Of a stretch of 24,482 nucleotides of DNA, positions 6,214 to 16,010 are shown in pieces (position 1 is the first letter of the stretch; every line of letters begins with the position of its first letter). The notes under the pieces are model-generated. The model made no database searches. It was given only the letters and a program-made list of their open reading frames with translations, and was not told where the DNA came from. The position numbers and the translations under genes were made by a program. The stretch is from JAIBBG01 sp040381475 (GTDB lineage Bacteria > Bacteroidota > Bacteroidia > Flavobacteriales_D > Sanyastnellaceae), in assembly GCA_040381475.1 (NCBI GenBank), contig JBEIHH010000042.1, positions 1 through 24,482 on the forward strand, written 5' to 3'.

Positions 6214-9200
6214 TTGAAAAACACTGAAACCATATACACGAGGCTTGTCTTGGCGATTTTGTTTCTGATTTTTTCATTTGCCAACGCAAATGCCCAATGT
6301 GATGCGGACGCGGGTACCGATCCTGCTCCAGGCTGCGCAGGAACTGGCGTGCAGATTGGAGGAAGCCCGACAGCTGTCAATCCATCAGGACCCGTTACCT
6401 ATAGCTGGACTCCAATTGCTGGACTTAGCGATCCTACTACTGCCAATCCCATCGCAACTCCGGCAGCAACGACAACATACACCGTGACGCTGAGTGGTGG
6501 TGGTTGTAATGGTCAAACGGATCAGGTTACGGTCAATATACTACCAACACCCAACGCCAACTTCACATTTTCGCCGAACAATACTCCTTGTGCCAATCTG
6601 CCTATTCAGTTCACAAACACAACCGGAGTTTGTCCCGGTTGCACCTATGAGTGGAATTTTGGCGATGGAAGCCCGATTTCTACTTTAACCAATCCGTCAC
6701 ACACATTCACAACAGCAGTAGGAACCGGCAATGCTTCCTTCACCGTTACACTCACCGTGACCGGTGCCAACGGATGTGAAGACAGCTTTTCCACAACCGT
6801 CAACGTAAAAAGAGTTCCGGACATCAACCTAACCGATCCTATTTCGTCATTTACGAATTGCTCCGGTGATCCAAGTTTCTCGCTGACCGTTTTTGAGGAA
6901 GTTGCCAGCACTGGAGCTACCAGTTTCTCCATCGATTGGGGTGATGGCACACCAGGCTGGTCCGGTGCCGGAGCGCCGGCAGGGCTATCTCACACCTACA
7001 ATGGTAATGATGTTTTTGAATTGGTCTATACCGCTGCAGGATCCAACGGATGCACTGTTTCTGAAACATATCTTGTATCGAACATCACCAACCCTTCAAT
7101 TGGAGCCGCAAATCCGGGTGGAACTCAGGGATGCGGTCCGCTCACTATTTGCTTTCCGCTGAACAACTATGATGCGAACCACCAATCGACGACTTATCTC
7201 GTGGATTTCGGAGATGGTTCCGCAACGCAGTTGATCAACCACCCACCCCCAACTGAAATTTGTCACGTTTATACTGGTTCTTCTTGTGCAACCAATCCGT
7301 CAGGATATACTTTTTCAATAACCGCCACTAACAACTGTGACCAGTCCGTTGCAACCATATTCCCTGTGAAGGTTTATTCTGCGCCAGTGGCTGCATTTAC
7401 GCCAAATCCTGTGCCCGCCTGTGTGAATTCAACCGTGACTTTTACCAACAACTCCATACCCGGATACAATAATTCATGTGCCCAGACAGGCACTTATGCC
7501 TGGAATTTTGGTGATGGATCACCGGTTGTAACTGCAGTGAATCTCAACAGTCAAAGCCATGTTTACACAACCCCGGGAACTTATACTGTTACTTTAACTG
7601 CTACCAATGCCTGCGGAAACTCTACTGACTCGCATGACGTTTGCATAGAACCTGCGCCAACGCCGATTTTCACTGTCAACGACAACGATGGCTGCTTCCC
7701 CATGGCTCTAATTACGGATAATACGAGTCTCAGTCCGCAAAGCTGCGGAACAGCCACAACATGGATAGTTGATTACAGCGACTTGCCATGCGATCCGGAC
7801 AATGGAACATACAGCTTCACCAATGGCACCAGCGCAAGCTCATTGGAACCTCAGTTCTCTTTGACGAGCGTCGGCGTCTATACCATCCGACTGCGCATGA
7901 CGAATTCATGCGGCACATTTGAAGATGCGGAGACGATAACAGTGAATACTATTCCGATTGTAGACGTAACTACTCCGAACAGCGTTTGTATCGGAACTAA
8001 CGGCACACCATCAGCCACCGTTGATGGCTGCAATTTGCCGGTAACTGCCTACGCCTGGACATTCCCGGGAGGAACTCCGGCAAGCGCCAACACCCTGGCA
8101 GCTCCGGCTATCAGCTATTCTGCTGCAAACAATTACACGGTAACACTTACCGCGACAAATGCATGCGGTTCAAGTTCCGATAGCGGAACTATGCAAGTAC
8201 TGGCCGCCCCTGATGTACAGATAACAGCGACCAACAACGACAATGGAATTTGCAACGGACAAGCTACAATACTCACTGCAACCGGAGCAGGATCCTATAC
8301 ATGGTCTCCATCTTCTTACCTCTCAAATTACTCTGGTACGGGAAACACGGTTCAATCAAATCCAACCGCACCAGTTACTTATACTGTAACAGGAACATCA
8401 GGCTCGTGCACGGATACGGGAACTATCAGTCTTTCGATTGACCCCCTTCCAAACGTCTCACCAAGTGGGACTTTTGAAATGTGCGAAGGACAGACAGAAC
8501 AGTTGGGACTCACAATGACCGGAGGCAGCGGAACTTATACTACATATAGCTGGTCGCCTTCCACTGGCTTGAACAATGCCAACATTGCTAATCCAACTTC
8601 GAACATCACATATGATCAAAACTATACGGTAAGTGTTACAGATAACAATGGCTGTATCGGGACCGGCATCGTTCCTGTGAATGTTAATCCTTTGCCGCCC
8701 ACTTACGCTGGTCCCGACATCAACCTTTGCAATCAGCCAATTGCAACCGCACTTACAGGTCAATCGCCTACAACTGGCGGCACTGGCCCCGGAGGAAGCG
8801 GATCTTGGTCCGGAAACAACGTAACCACAGCCGGTGTATTTACCCCGGGTGGTGTAGGTAATGTTACACTGACTTATTGCTTCACCTATGCTTCAACAGG
8901 TTGCTCAGCATGTGATGATATGATTGTCACTGTCAGCAATCCGACAGGTGCAAATGCCGGTCCCGATACGACCATTTGTGCAAACGCAAACCCAATTCAA
9001 CTTCCAGCAGGAACGTGGACAGGTTCACCCAATATCAGCCCTACCGGACTTTACACACCAACCAGTGCCATGGTCGATGATGTAATCGTTACACAGGGCA
9101 ATGGATCTTGCGCAACCACAGACACAACTGTAGTGACAGTGCTTCCTGTGCCAATTGCGAATGCCGGACAAGATGTGACAATTTGTGCGGGTGAAAGTGT

Positions 9201-12200
9201 AAATCTATCTGGTACATGTTTGAATTGTCCGAACGGACCTGCATCATTTTGCACATGGACAGGAGGTCCAACAGCGCCGGCACTGAGTTGCAACCCAAGC
9301 ACAGGACCTTTGTTTGTTACAACTACCTATAACTTAACGCTTGTCGATGTTGAAGGATGTGCGGATCCTGATCAGGTTACCATCTTTGTAAACCCATTAC
9401 CAAACACAAATGCCGGACCAGATCTGACAGTCTGCAACCAACCCATTGCCACACAAATCAATGGCTCTCCGGCCGGTGGTACATGGAGTGGCGCAGGTGT
9501 AACGCCTGCAGGTGCCTTCACACCGACTGGAACGGGTAATGTGACACTTACTTATTGTTACACGGATCCCAATACCGGTTGTGAGTATTGTGATAATATG
9601 CTAGTAAATGTGGTTAACCCCACAGTGGCAGATGCAGGCGCAGACATTGAAATTTGTCAGAACCAGCCCATATTCAACATGCCGACAACAACTCCCGGTG
9701 GCACCTGGTCTGCAGCGACCGGAGTATCAATTACGGCAGGCGGAGTATTCACACCTTCTGCAGTAGGTGTATATAATATTACTTATACTTTGGGATCAGG
9801 CACATGTCTCACTACTGATGTCGTGCAGGTAACTGTGAATGAACTACCCGTCGTTGAGCTTGGAGCGAATGAGATCATCTGCTTAGGTGAGTCAGTTCAG
9901 TTGAATGCCGTTATCAATGATGGCCAATCGCCATACAGCATCGACTGGAACTTTGGTGCGTGGTTATCCGACGATGATATCGTAAATCCTATTGCTTCCC
10001 CACCTTTCAACGCAACATTTACTGCTACAGTAACTGATCAGAATTTATGTTCTGCTGAAGATGAAGTGACCGTCATAGTCAATGGGCTTCCGATTGTAGA
10101 AGCCGGCAGTGATCTTACACTTTGTGATCAGCCGATAGCAGAAGTGCTCTCAGGATTTTCGCCCACAACCAATGGCACAGGCACCTGGTCAGGACCTGGA
10201 ATTACTGATCCGGCCGGAACATTCATCAGCCCCGGAGTTGGAACATATTGGGTTTATTATGAATTTACCGCAGGCGGTGATGCTTGTGCTAACACGGACT
10301 CCATTCAGGTGACCGTTGTTCCACCTGTTATAGCCGACGCGGGTCCCGATGTTTCACTTTGTCTCAACAACGGCCTCTATCAACTTGCCGGATTCAACCC
10401 TCCTGCAGGTGGAAGTTGGGATGGTTCCGGAATTGTAGATGTGGTCAATGGCATTATCGATCCTGTTTCTGCCGGCGCCGGCAACTGGACAATTACTATC
10501 GAAAATGGCACAGGCACCTGCTACAGTAGTGATGATATGGAATTGGAAGTGATTGCATTGCCGGTAGTAGAATCAGGTCCAGGCGCTATTGTATGCGGTA
10601 ATGCCGCAATTTTTGATCTTGAAGACTTTATTCCTGCTACAGGTGGCACCTGGGAAGGTCCTGGAATCATCAATGCATCTTTGGGTACATTTGATCCCGG
10701 CGCCGGCATAGATGAATATAATATATTCTATTGGTTCGAAGATCCAACCACTGGTTGTCGTGATACTTCAAATACTACGGTGAATGTTTCTCCTGTTCCT
10801 GTTGCCAACTTTGGACTTGCAGTTTTAGGCTGCACCAATTCACCGGTTGATTATACCAACCTGAGCGTAGGAGCCACCACGTACAACTGGAACTACGGTA
10901 ACAATGACGAACTGACTGGCTTTGAACCGAACTATACTTATCCCGCTCCGGTGCAGGGAGTGTTTGATATCACACTGATAGCGGAAAATGCTTTCGGTTG
11001 CGCTGACACGGCAAGTAACTCCAGCGAAATAATCAATCCTCCTTCAGCTGATCTCGTTATTGATCCGGCAAGTGGATGCGCACCGCTGGAAGTTGCTTTC
11101 GACAATCTGTCCATTGGTCTTTACACAACTTTCAGCTGGGATCTTGATACTTCTACATCGACTGACAGCATACCTGCAAACGTAATTTATGATCAGGGCA
11201 ATGATGTGGTTTATTATGATATCAGTCTTACGGCTACGAATTTCTGTGGAAGCAACACCGACACTGACGAGATTACAGTATTGCCTCAACCCGTTGCAGG
11301 ATTTGGAACAAACCTCGATGAAGACTGCAGTCCGTTTGAAGTGCTCTTCAACAATATATCCACTGGATTGCCTGATACATTCGAATGGGATTTTGGAGAT
11401 GGCACAGGCAGCAACGTGGAAGAACCAACTCAACATATATTTTATGCAGATACTGTTGCTGTTGAATATACTATTTGGCTTTATCTCACCAATGAGTGTG
11501 GTTTGGATACCGCGAGTTACAACATTACTGTGCTGCCGAATACAGTAACATCTTTCTTTAACACCAACATAACGGAAGGGTGCGAACCTCTTGAAGTCGA
11601 ATTCACAGACTACAGTGATGGCGCGAATACGGTGAGTTATAATCTGGGTGACGGAAATCTCACTGGTAACGACAATCCTGCGCATGTGTATGATGAAGGC
11701 GTTTATATTATTTATCAATACGCTGATAATGGCTGCAGCTATGACACGTCGTCCATTACAATTGAAGTATATCCATCGCCGGTACTTGACTTTTCTACAA
11801 ACATCCCGAATATGTGCACCAACAACGAAGTGCAGTTCATTTCGGAATTCGAGAATGCAGTAGAGTTCGATTGGGACTTCGGTGATGGTGGTGGATCGGA
11901 TCTTTCTTCGCCAACACATGAATACACCGATGGTGGCAATTACATTGTCACTTTCTCTGCCATCAATACCAATGGATGCGAAGCCAGCGTAAGCCACCCA
12001 TTCAGCGTATTCGATGGGCCGGCTGCTTCTTTCACCGCTCCTGATGCTCTTGGATGCAGCCCCTTCAATTTGTGCTTCTCTAATACAGCCACAGATGGCA
12101 ATTTTTATAGCTGGGATTTCGGTGATGGTAATACTGCCATTACAGAAGACGCATGCAACACGTTTACCAACATTGGAAATCAGGCAGCGTTATACAATGT

Positions 12201-13293
12201 ATCCCTGATTGTGCAGGATCTTCAATTGTGTGCAGATACATTCACGATGGAGATCATCGTGGCACCGCAACCAATCAGTGCTTTCACATTGAGCGCATTT
12301 GAGTCTTGCTATTATCCTCAGGCCGTTACAGCCACCAATATTTCGCAATACGCCAATGGCTTCGAGTGGTTTCTGGATGGCGAAAGCGTGTCTGACCTGA
12401 CGAATACCAGCTTCGATTTTTCCGCCGAAGGCGAATATCAGATATCATTGCTGGCCACGAATCAGTTTGGCTGCAACGACATCAGCGAGGCAACTTACTC
12501 AATCCATCCATTGCCGGTTGCATTGTTCAGCGCCGATCCTACCGAAGGCTGTGTGCCTCTGACAGTTTCGTTCAGTAACGAGAGCACAGGCGCCACCTCA
12601 TACCTATGGGATCTCGGCAACGGTTCCACTGCATCATCTGATTCTCCTTCGCTGACATATTTTACGCATGGTATTTATGACATAAGCCTGGTTGCCATTT
12701 CAGATGAAGGATGTATGGATACCCTGACAATTGCGGATTTTATCAGAGCTTACCGCAATCCAGTCGCAGATTTCTGGATGGACCCAACAGAAACAGATAT
12801 CTACAGTCCGGAAGTTTGGTTCTATGAGGATTGTTTGTACGCTACCGAATACGACTGGAATTTTGGTGACGGTGCTTCCAGCGTGATGCCCAATGTAGCG
12901 CATACTTTTCCTGGACCAGGTACTTGGACAATTACCTTAAGGGTGGAGACCAGCAATGGATGTGAAGATCAGATTCAAAAACAGGTTATTGTGAATGACA
13001 TATTCAACATTTACGTACCCAATGCATTCACACCTGATGCAGACGGAATCAATGAAGTATTCCTGCCTCGATTAACCGGTATTCCTTTTATGGAAACATA
13101 TAAGTTCGAGATCTTCGATCGCTGGGGAACCATCATTTTCTCAACCATCGATCCTGAAGAAGCCTGGACCGGTGATGTGGGCGACGGAGAGTATTTCGCC
13201 AAAGACGATGCCTACAACTGGCAGATTACCGTGCAGCTGAAAGGTTCAGACAAGGAAAGGGTTTATTCGGGACACGTAATACTGGTGCGATAA
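6214..13293 (+). CDS. giant secreted PKD/Ig-repeat protein with T9SS type B sorting domain
   Basis: From the TTG at 6214 the protein has 2359 residues. A signal peptide (KNTETIYTRLVLAIL ... ANANA, cut before QCDAD) is followed by an Ig-like module and PKD domains with the W-x-F-G-D-G signature at about 6652, 6937, 7204 and 7501; then Cys-containing Ig-like modules including the super-repeat at about 8700-10800; then more PKD domains (full motifs near 11389, 11872, 12112 and 12856, several degenerate ones between). The end, from IYVPNAFTPDADG near 13012, is the gliding-motility-associated C-terminal (T9SS type B) domain with FDRWG and W-T-G-D, which directs export across the outer membrane. 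Such proteins are usually adhesins or surface-layer components. The frame is intact. The TTG at 6187 lies inside a -7 box, so I prefer 6214. Ligand unknown. Confidence 0.93.
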   Translation: MKNTETIYTRLVLAILFLIFSFANANAQCDADAGTDPAPGCAGTGVQIGGSPTAVNPSGPVTYSWTPIAGLSDPTTANPIATPAATTTYTVTLSGGGCNGQTDQVTVNILPTPNANFTFSPNNTPCANLPIQFTNTTGVCPGCTYEWNFGDGSPISTLTNPSHTFTTAVGTGNASFTVTLTVTGANGCEDSFSTTVNVKRVPDINLTDPISSFTNCSGDPSFSLTVFEEVASTGATSFSIDWGDGTPGWSGAGAPAGLSHTYNGNDVFELVYTAAGSNGCTVSETYLVSNITNPSIGAANPGGTQGCGPLTICFPLNNYDANHQSTTYLVDFGDGSATQLINHPPPTEICHVYTGSSCATNPSGYTFSITATNNCDQSVATIFPVKVYSAPVAAFTPNPVPACVNSTVTFTNNSIPGYNNSCAQTGTYAWNFGDGSPVVTAVNLNSQSHVYTTPGTYTVTLTATNACGNSTDSHDVCIEPAPTPIFTVNDNDGCFPMALITDNTSLSPQSCGTATTWIVDYSDLPCDPDNGTYSFTNGTSASSLEPQFSLTSVGVYTIRLRMTNSCGTFEDAETITVNTIPIVDVTTPNSVCIGTNGTPSATVDGCNLPVTAYAWTFPGGTPASANTLAAPAISYSAANNYTVTLTATNACGSSSDSGTMQVLAAPDVQITATNNDNGICNGQATILTATGAGSYTWSPSSYLSNYSGTGNTVQSNPTAPVTYTVTGTSGSCTDTGTISLSIDPLPNVSPSGTFEMCEGQTEQLGLTMTGGSGTYTTYSWSPSTGLNNANIANPTSNITYDQNYTVSVTDNNGCIGTGIVPVNVNPLPPTYAGPDINLCNQPIATALTGQSPTTGGTGPGGSGSWSGNNVTTAGVFTPGGVGNVTLTYCFTYASTGCSACDDMIVTVSNPTGANAGPDTTICANANPIQLPAGTWTGSPNISPTGLYTPTSAMVDDVIVTQGNGSCATTDTTVVTVLPVPIANAGQDVTICAGESVNLSGTCLNCPNGPASFCTWTGGPTAPALSCNPSTGPLFVTTTYNLTLVDVEGCADPDQVTIFVNPLPNTNAGPDLTVCNQPIATQINGSPAGGTWSGAGVTPAGAFTPTGTGNVTLTYCYTDPNTGCEYCDNMLVNVVNPTVADAGADIEICQNQPIFNMPTTTPGGTWSAATGVSITAGGVFTPSAVGVYNITYTLGSGTCLTTDVVQVTVNELPVVELGANEIICLGESVQLNAVINDGQSPYSIDWNFGAWLSDDDIVNPIASPPFNATFTATVTDQNLCSAEDEVTVIVNGLPIVEAGSDLTLCDQPIAEVLSGFSPTTNGTGTWSGPGITDPAGTFISPGVGTYWVYYEFTAGGDACANTDSIQVTVVPPVIADAGPDVSLCLNNGLYQLAGFNPPAGGSWDGSGIVDVVNGIIDPVSAGAGNWTITIENGTGTCYSSDDMELEVIALPVVESGPGAIVCGNAAIFDLEDFIPATGGTWEGPGIINASLGTFDPGAGIDEYNIFYWFEDPTTGCRDTSNTTVNVSPVPVANFGLAVLGCTNSPVDYTNLSVGATTYNWNYGNNDELTGFEPNYTYPAPVQGVFDITLIAENAFGCADTASNSSEIINPPSADLVIDPASGCAPLEVAFDNLSIGLYTTFSWDLDTSTSTDSIPANVIYDQGNDVVYYDISLTATNFCGSNTDTDEITVLPQPVAGFGTNLDEDCSPFEVLFNNISTGLPDTFEWDFGDGTGSNVEEPTQHIFYADTVAVEYTIWLYLTNECGLDTASYNITVLPNTVTSFFNTNITEGCEPLEVEFTDYSDGANTVSYNLGDGNLTGNDNPAHVYDEGVYIIYQYADNGCSYDTSSITIEVYPSPVLDFSTNIPNMCTNNEVQFISEFENAVEFDWDFGDGGGSDLSSPTHEYTDGGNYIVTFSAINTNGCEASVSHPFSVFDGPAASFTAPDALGCSPFNLCFSNTATDGNFYSWDFGDGNTAITEDACNTFTNIGNQAALYNVSLIVQDLQLCADTFTMEIIVAPQPISAFTLSAFESCYYPQAVTATNISQYANGFEWFLDGESVSDLTNTSFDFSAEGEYQISLLATNQFGCNDISEATYSIHPLPVALFSADPTEGCVPLTVSFSNESTGATSYLWDLGNGSTASSDSPSLTYFTHGIYDISLVAISDEGCMDTLTIADFIRAYRNPVADFWMDPTETDIYSPEVWFYEDCLYATEYDWNFGDGASSVMPNVAHTFPGPGTWTITLRVETSNGCEDQIQKQVIVNDIFNIYVPNAFTPDADGINEVFLPRLTGIPFMETYKFEIFDRWGTIIFSTIDPEEAWTGDVGDGEYFAKDDAYNWQITVQLKGSDKERVYSGHVILVR
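8700..10800 (+). repeat. three-module super-repeat (~232 residues per unit) inside the giant protein
   Basis: Three module types recur in the same order. A: AGPDxxxCNQPIA with GGTWSG and NVTLTYCYT (about 8703, 9411, 10101). B: ADAGPDxxIC ... GGTWxG (about 8955, 9630, 10333). C: AGQDVTICAGESVNL or LGANEIICLGESVQL ending VTIFVNPLP or VTVIVNGLP (about 9160 and 9858). The pattern is A-B-C, A-B-C, A-B, plus one diverged A/B module near 10570. The CNQPIA-type codons recur at 8728, 9433 and 10123, so the unit length is about 690-708 bases. This indicates growth by duplication of a three-module block rather than of single domains. Confidence 0.7.
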
Positions 13294-13294
13294 G

Positions 13295-13318
13295 TGTGAC
13301 TCATTTCAATTAGTCACA
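13295..13318. terminator. stem-loop between convergent genes
   Basis: TGTGACT (13295-13301) and AGTCACA (13312-13318) form a perfect 7-bp stem with a 10-base loop. It starts right after the giant gene's stop and overlaps the end of the minus-strand gene. It has no T run, so termination is only suggested by its position between two converging genes 16 bases apart. Confidence 0.4.
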
Positions 13319-14299
13319 TAACGATCCATAAGTCGGAATAAACAGCAGCAAATCTGTAACACCGATTATGCCATCGTTGTTGAAGTCACCGGGACAATCA
13401 TTGTTACAATCGAAATTACAACTTTGATCGTCAAAAGTAGCATTCGGATTATAGTTCAGCGCTTGCGGATAGGTGCACCCGGGAATGCCACATTCTTCGA
13501 CCTCAATATTCAATGAAGTGGAATTGTTACCACCAGCATTTGAAGCAGACAATGTAATAGTGAAAGTTCCGGCATTTTCGTAACAAATATTCGTTGGATC
13601 CTGATCACCGGAAGATGAAGTTGATGCACCTGCGAAACTCCAACTCCAGGAGGTAGGCAGATTCGAAGAGAGATCCAGCAAATCAATACACTCACCTGTG
13701 CAGATGACATCATCAGACAAAGCGAACGCAGCAATGGGCGCTTCCGGATCTGTTGTTGGGCAACAAACACCACCCGGAGTCATATTCAAAGAACTCGAAG
13801 GCCAGCATCCGTATTGAGAATAGTAAAATCTCAAGTCACCACCGAATTGATCCATAAAATAATCTACGACCTGACTTGCCGTATTACACCCACCCTGCAC
13901 TCCGCTATCGCAGCTGTATGCACAAACCATACTCGTATAACCGTCCGGATCATTCAGGGTAACGGCAGGCGCAAATAGAATCGAAGTGGCTGCGCCTGAC
14001 GGAGCATTGATGGTAGTTTCAGATATAATCTGAGCGCAATGGTCATTGTAGCTATTAAATCCGGCATAACGAACTTCGGTAACGTTGGCTGCGAAAGGGC
14101 CAGAAATATTGATAGCCGCAGCCTCGTAAGAACAAACACCTATCTTGATGTTCGGTACATTTTGATCAATATTGATATTGAGCGTACCTCCATCATAGTT
14201 GGCAAAAATCATAACATTTCCAAATCCGTCGCAATATTGGGACATTACATTGCCTGAAATCAAAACAAGAAATGCGACAAACAGATTATACTTTTTCAT
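13310..14299 (-). CDS. secreted PKD protein ending in a dockerin-like EF-hand loop
   Basis: A 329-residue exported protein. Signal peptide 1-20 (ends NVMS, before QYCDG); an N-terminal Cys-containing domain (about 21-185) I do not recognise, with pairs such as VCAYSCDSG and a YGCWPSS segment; a PKD-like domain (about 190-268, SWSWSFAG, then FTITLSASNAGG); a CTYPQALNYNPNA segment of the type found in many Bacteroidota secreted proteins; and a final DFNNDGIIGVTDLLLF loop, a dockerin or calcium-binding EF-hand pattern, ending FIPTYGSLCD. No T9SS type A or B sorting domain follows, so how it leaves the cell is unclear. It lies 17 bases after a GT-C glycosyltransferase gene on the same strand and is probably cotranscribed with it. 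Function unknown. Confidence 0.82.
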   Translation of the reverse strand: MKKYNLFVAFLVLISGNVMSQYCDGFGNVMIFANYDGGTLNINIDQNVPNIKIGVCSYEAAAINISGPFAANVTEVRYAGFNSYNDHCAQIISETTINAPSGAATSILFAPAVTLNDPDGYTSMVCAYSCDSGVQGGCNTASQVVDYFMDQFGGDLRFYYSQYGCWPSSSLNMTPGGVCCPTTDPEAPIAAFALSDDVICTGECIDLLDLSSNLPTSWSWSFAGASTSSSGDQDPTNICYENAGTFTITLSASNAGGNNSTSLNIEVEECGIPGCTYPQALNYNPNATFDDQSCNFDCNNDCPGDFNNDGIIGVTDLLLFIPTYGSLCD

Positions 14300-14316
14300 G
14301 ATTACTTTTTGTAAAA

Positions 14317-15753
14317 TTAAGGATTTCGCTCCACTGAATATGAATTATCTACAAGCGTAGAATCGACATAGAACATTAGATCTGTTTCTTCATTGAGATA
14401 TACAGAAATAAGTTGCAGATCCATGCCGGTCTTTATTGGAAGCCGCTCTCCTGTAAGCCTCCCAGACAACTCCAACGCCTTCTTGACATGGCCGTTGGAA
14501 GCAGGAAATGTGTTATTGGTATTCAGATAAGTTGTGAAACAGGACGAAATCATGATGGCATAGACAATGATACTCAGACCAATTGCAATGATTTTCTTTC
14601 CGGGCGATTGATACAATTGAACCAATGTCCACCCCAGTAACACAGCTGCATATGGAACAGCAAAACTGGCATACAATGATTGAAATGAAATACAATGTCC
14701 CGAACGAATGGCCAAAACGGTTGCAAAGCCGGTCTGTACAAAAACCAGCAGCAAAAGCAGCCTGTATTTCCTCAGTTCTGCCCGATCACTTTTAATCATC
14801 CATCCTAGGGTCAGAATCATGATGATCGGAATGAAGACCATGATGCCTATCTCGCGAATCCTCAAACCGAAATTCTGATATCGGTTGCCAAACACCTGAA
14901 GCCATACCTGCACCCAACCTGTAACGATATTTTTAGCATTAGCAGGCATGGCGAATGACTTCTGACCCTCCACATAACTGGACGCCTGAGCAGCATATTT
15001 AGCATTTTGACTGTCGAGTACTTTCATTCCGTCGAGCCCGCCGTTGATCATCCATGTGAAAAAAACCAGCAAGACCAGCGAGCCTGAAAGAAAATAATGT
15101 ACGTAGGATTTTGAGGATCTTACCTCCAGGAGGAAGATCAATATATGCGCAAGGAAAACATAGGCAGAAAGGTAATGCGACAGAAGAGCGCAAGAGGCTG
15201 CGAAAGCATAAAAAAGATAAGTTCTGAAACTTGCCCTTTCCTTGATGATATTGATAAAAATCGTACTGGCAAGGAGCGTAAAAAAAGTAGTCATCGCGTA
15301 TGGACGCGCCTGTTGCGCATAAGCAATGAACAAAGGATGGATTGCAGCAATAAATGCTGCAGCAATGGCAATTCTCCTCGAATTAAAAAGTCTTTCCGAA
15401 AAGGCATAGACGATAGGTATCAATAGTATACCGAATAACAACGAGAGCATCCTAGCGGAAAAATCAGACGGTCCAAAAACATTCAACCAGTAGTGCAAAA
15501 TCACATTGTACAACAACCCATTTCCGTTATCGAGAATAGTCGCATCAACAACGGCAGGTAAAGTATTTTGTGACTTCAATTCTAACGTGCTGATATCACC
15601 ATCCATCACTAAAGAATGGTGAAGACCATTCGCAATCAAAACACTTACGCGCTCATCGTGCCATATGCCATATGCATCAAGCAAAACAAAGCGCAACACC
15701 ATGCCAATCAACATCACAAACGCAAGCGGTTTTAGTGTTTTGATATCATCCAT
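14317..15753 (-). CDS. GT-C membrane glycosyltransferase (GT39/ArnT-like), copy 1
   Basis: The 478-residue protein has about ten or more hydrophobic spans, a first periplasmic loop with the acidic pair D33-E34 (IWHDERVSV), and a later AQQARPYAM segment, all typical of GT-C enzymes that move a sugar from a polyprenyl-phosphate donor to lipid or protein on the outer face of the inner membrane. Shared landmarks with the second copy at 20150-21637 are ARMLSLLFGIL, INGGLDG and RSGHCISFQ. Both have a longer first loop (about 50-75) than I expect for ArnT. The start is ATG at 15753, and a TTG-N18-TAAATTCG promoter candidate lies upstream. It is followed 17 bases later by the secreted-protein gene. 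Acceptor and donor are unknown. Confidence 0.85.
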   Translation of the reverse strand: MDDIKTLKPLAFVMLIGMVLRFVLLDAYGIWHDERVSVLIANGLHHSLVMDGDISTLELKSQNTLPAVVDATILDNGNGLLYNVILHYWLNVFGPSDFSARMLSLLFGILLIPIVYAFSERLFNSRRIAIAAAFIAAIHPLFIAYAQQARPYAMTTFFTLLASTIFINIIKERASFRTYLFYAFAASCALLSHYLSAYVFLAHILIFLLEVRSSKSYVHYFLSGSLVLLVFFTWMINGGLDGMKVLDSQNAKYAAQASSYVEGQKSFAMPANAKNIVTGWVQVWLQVFGNRYQNFGLRIREIGIMVFIPIIMILTLGWMIKSDRAELRKYRLLLLLVFVQTGFATVLAIRSGHCISFQSLYASFAVPYAAVLLGWTLVQLYQSPGKKIIAIGLSIIVYAIMISSCFTTYLNTNNTFPASNGHVKKALELSGRLTGERLPIKTGMDLQLISVYLNEETDLMFYVDSTLVDNSYSVERNP

Positions 15754-15792
15754 GCAAAGAAAATAATTAAGCAGGTCTCGTCTCCATTGATG

Positions 15793-15821
15793 CGAATTTA
15801 CAAGACATCACTTGAGTTCAA
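15793..15821 (-). promoter_or_regulatory. promoter candidate of the GT-C / secreted-protein unit
   Basis: On the minus strand TTG (15819-15821) is followed after 18 bases by TAAATTCG (15793-15800), one base off TAnnTTTG. The predicted leader is about 35 bases to the ATG at 15753. The same TTCG variant of the -7 box occurs before the second GT-C gene. Confidence 0.4.
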
Positions 15822-15962
15822 TGAGTTATCATATAACAGAATAACTTTTTATTTTTCTGCATACGTTTGTGCATGCGTCAAAAGATTGTTTTAGTTATTG
15901 TATCAATCGCTCTGTTGGCCATAGCTATAAAAGATACATGAGGTATAAAATTGAACCTGTGC

Positions 15963-15979
15963 TTGAATTAACAATTCAA
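15963..15979. repeat. 7-3-7 palindrome
   Basis: TTGAATT-AAC-AATTCAA is a perfect inverted repeat about 195 bases upstream of the 893-residue surface-protein start. It may be an operator or a hairpin in a long leader. Confidence 0.4.
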
Positions 15980-15994
15980 CTCTGCGAAGAACAG

Positions 15995-16010
15995 TTCAGT
16001 GAGCACTGAA
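15995..16010. repeat. 7-2-7 palindrome
   Basis: TTCAGTG-AG-CACTGAA is a perfect inverted repeat centred 32 bases (about three helical turns) from the centre of the palindrome at 15963-15979. The two have different arms, so they are not copies of one operator. Confidence 0.4.

Noticed and set aside
8700..10800. regularly spaced similar sequences that could suggest a CRISPR or satellite array
   Set aside because: The similarity follows the reading frame and codes for repeated protein modules of about 70-100 residues; there are no short identical repeats with unique spacers.
11044..11997. 317-codon frame on the minus strand opposite the giant gene
   Set aside because: It is an antisense frame within an intact, domain-rich gene; its translation (many Ile, Arg, Cys, His) shows no domain, signal or hydrophobic pattern.
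15873..15941. 22-codon hydrophobic frame after a TACGTTTG box
   Set aside because: The promoter box ends only three bases before the ATG, so the transcript would start at or after the start codon; no other support.
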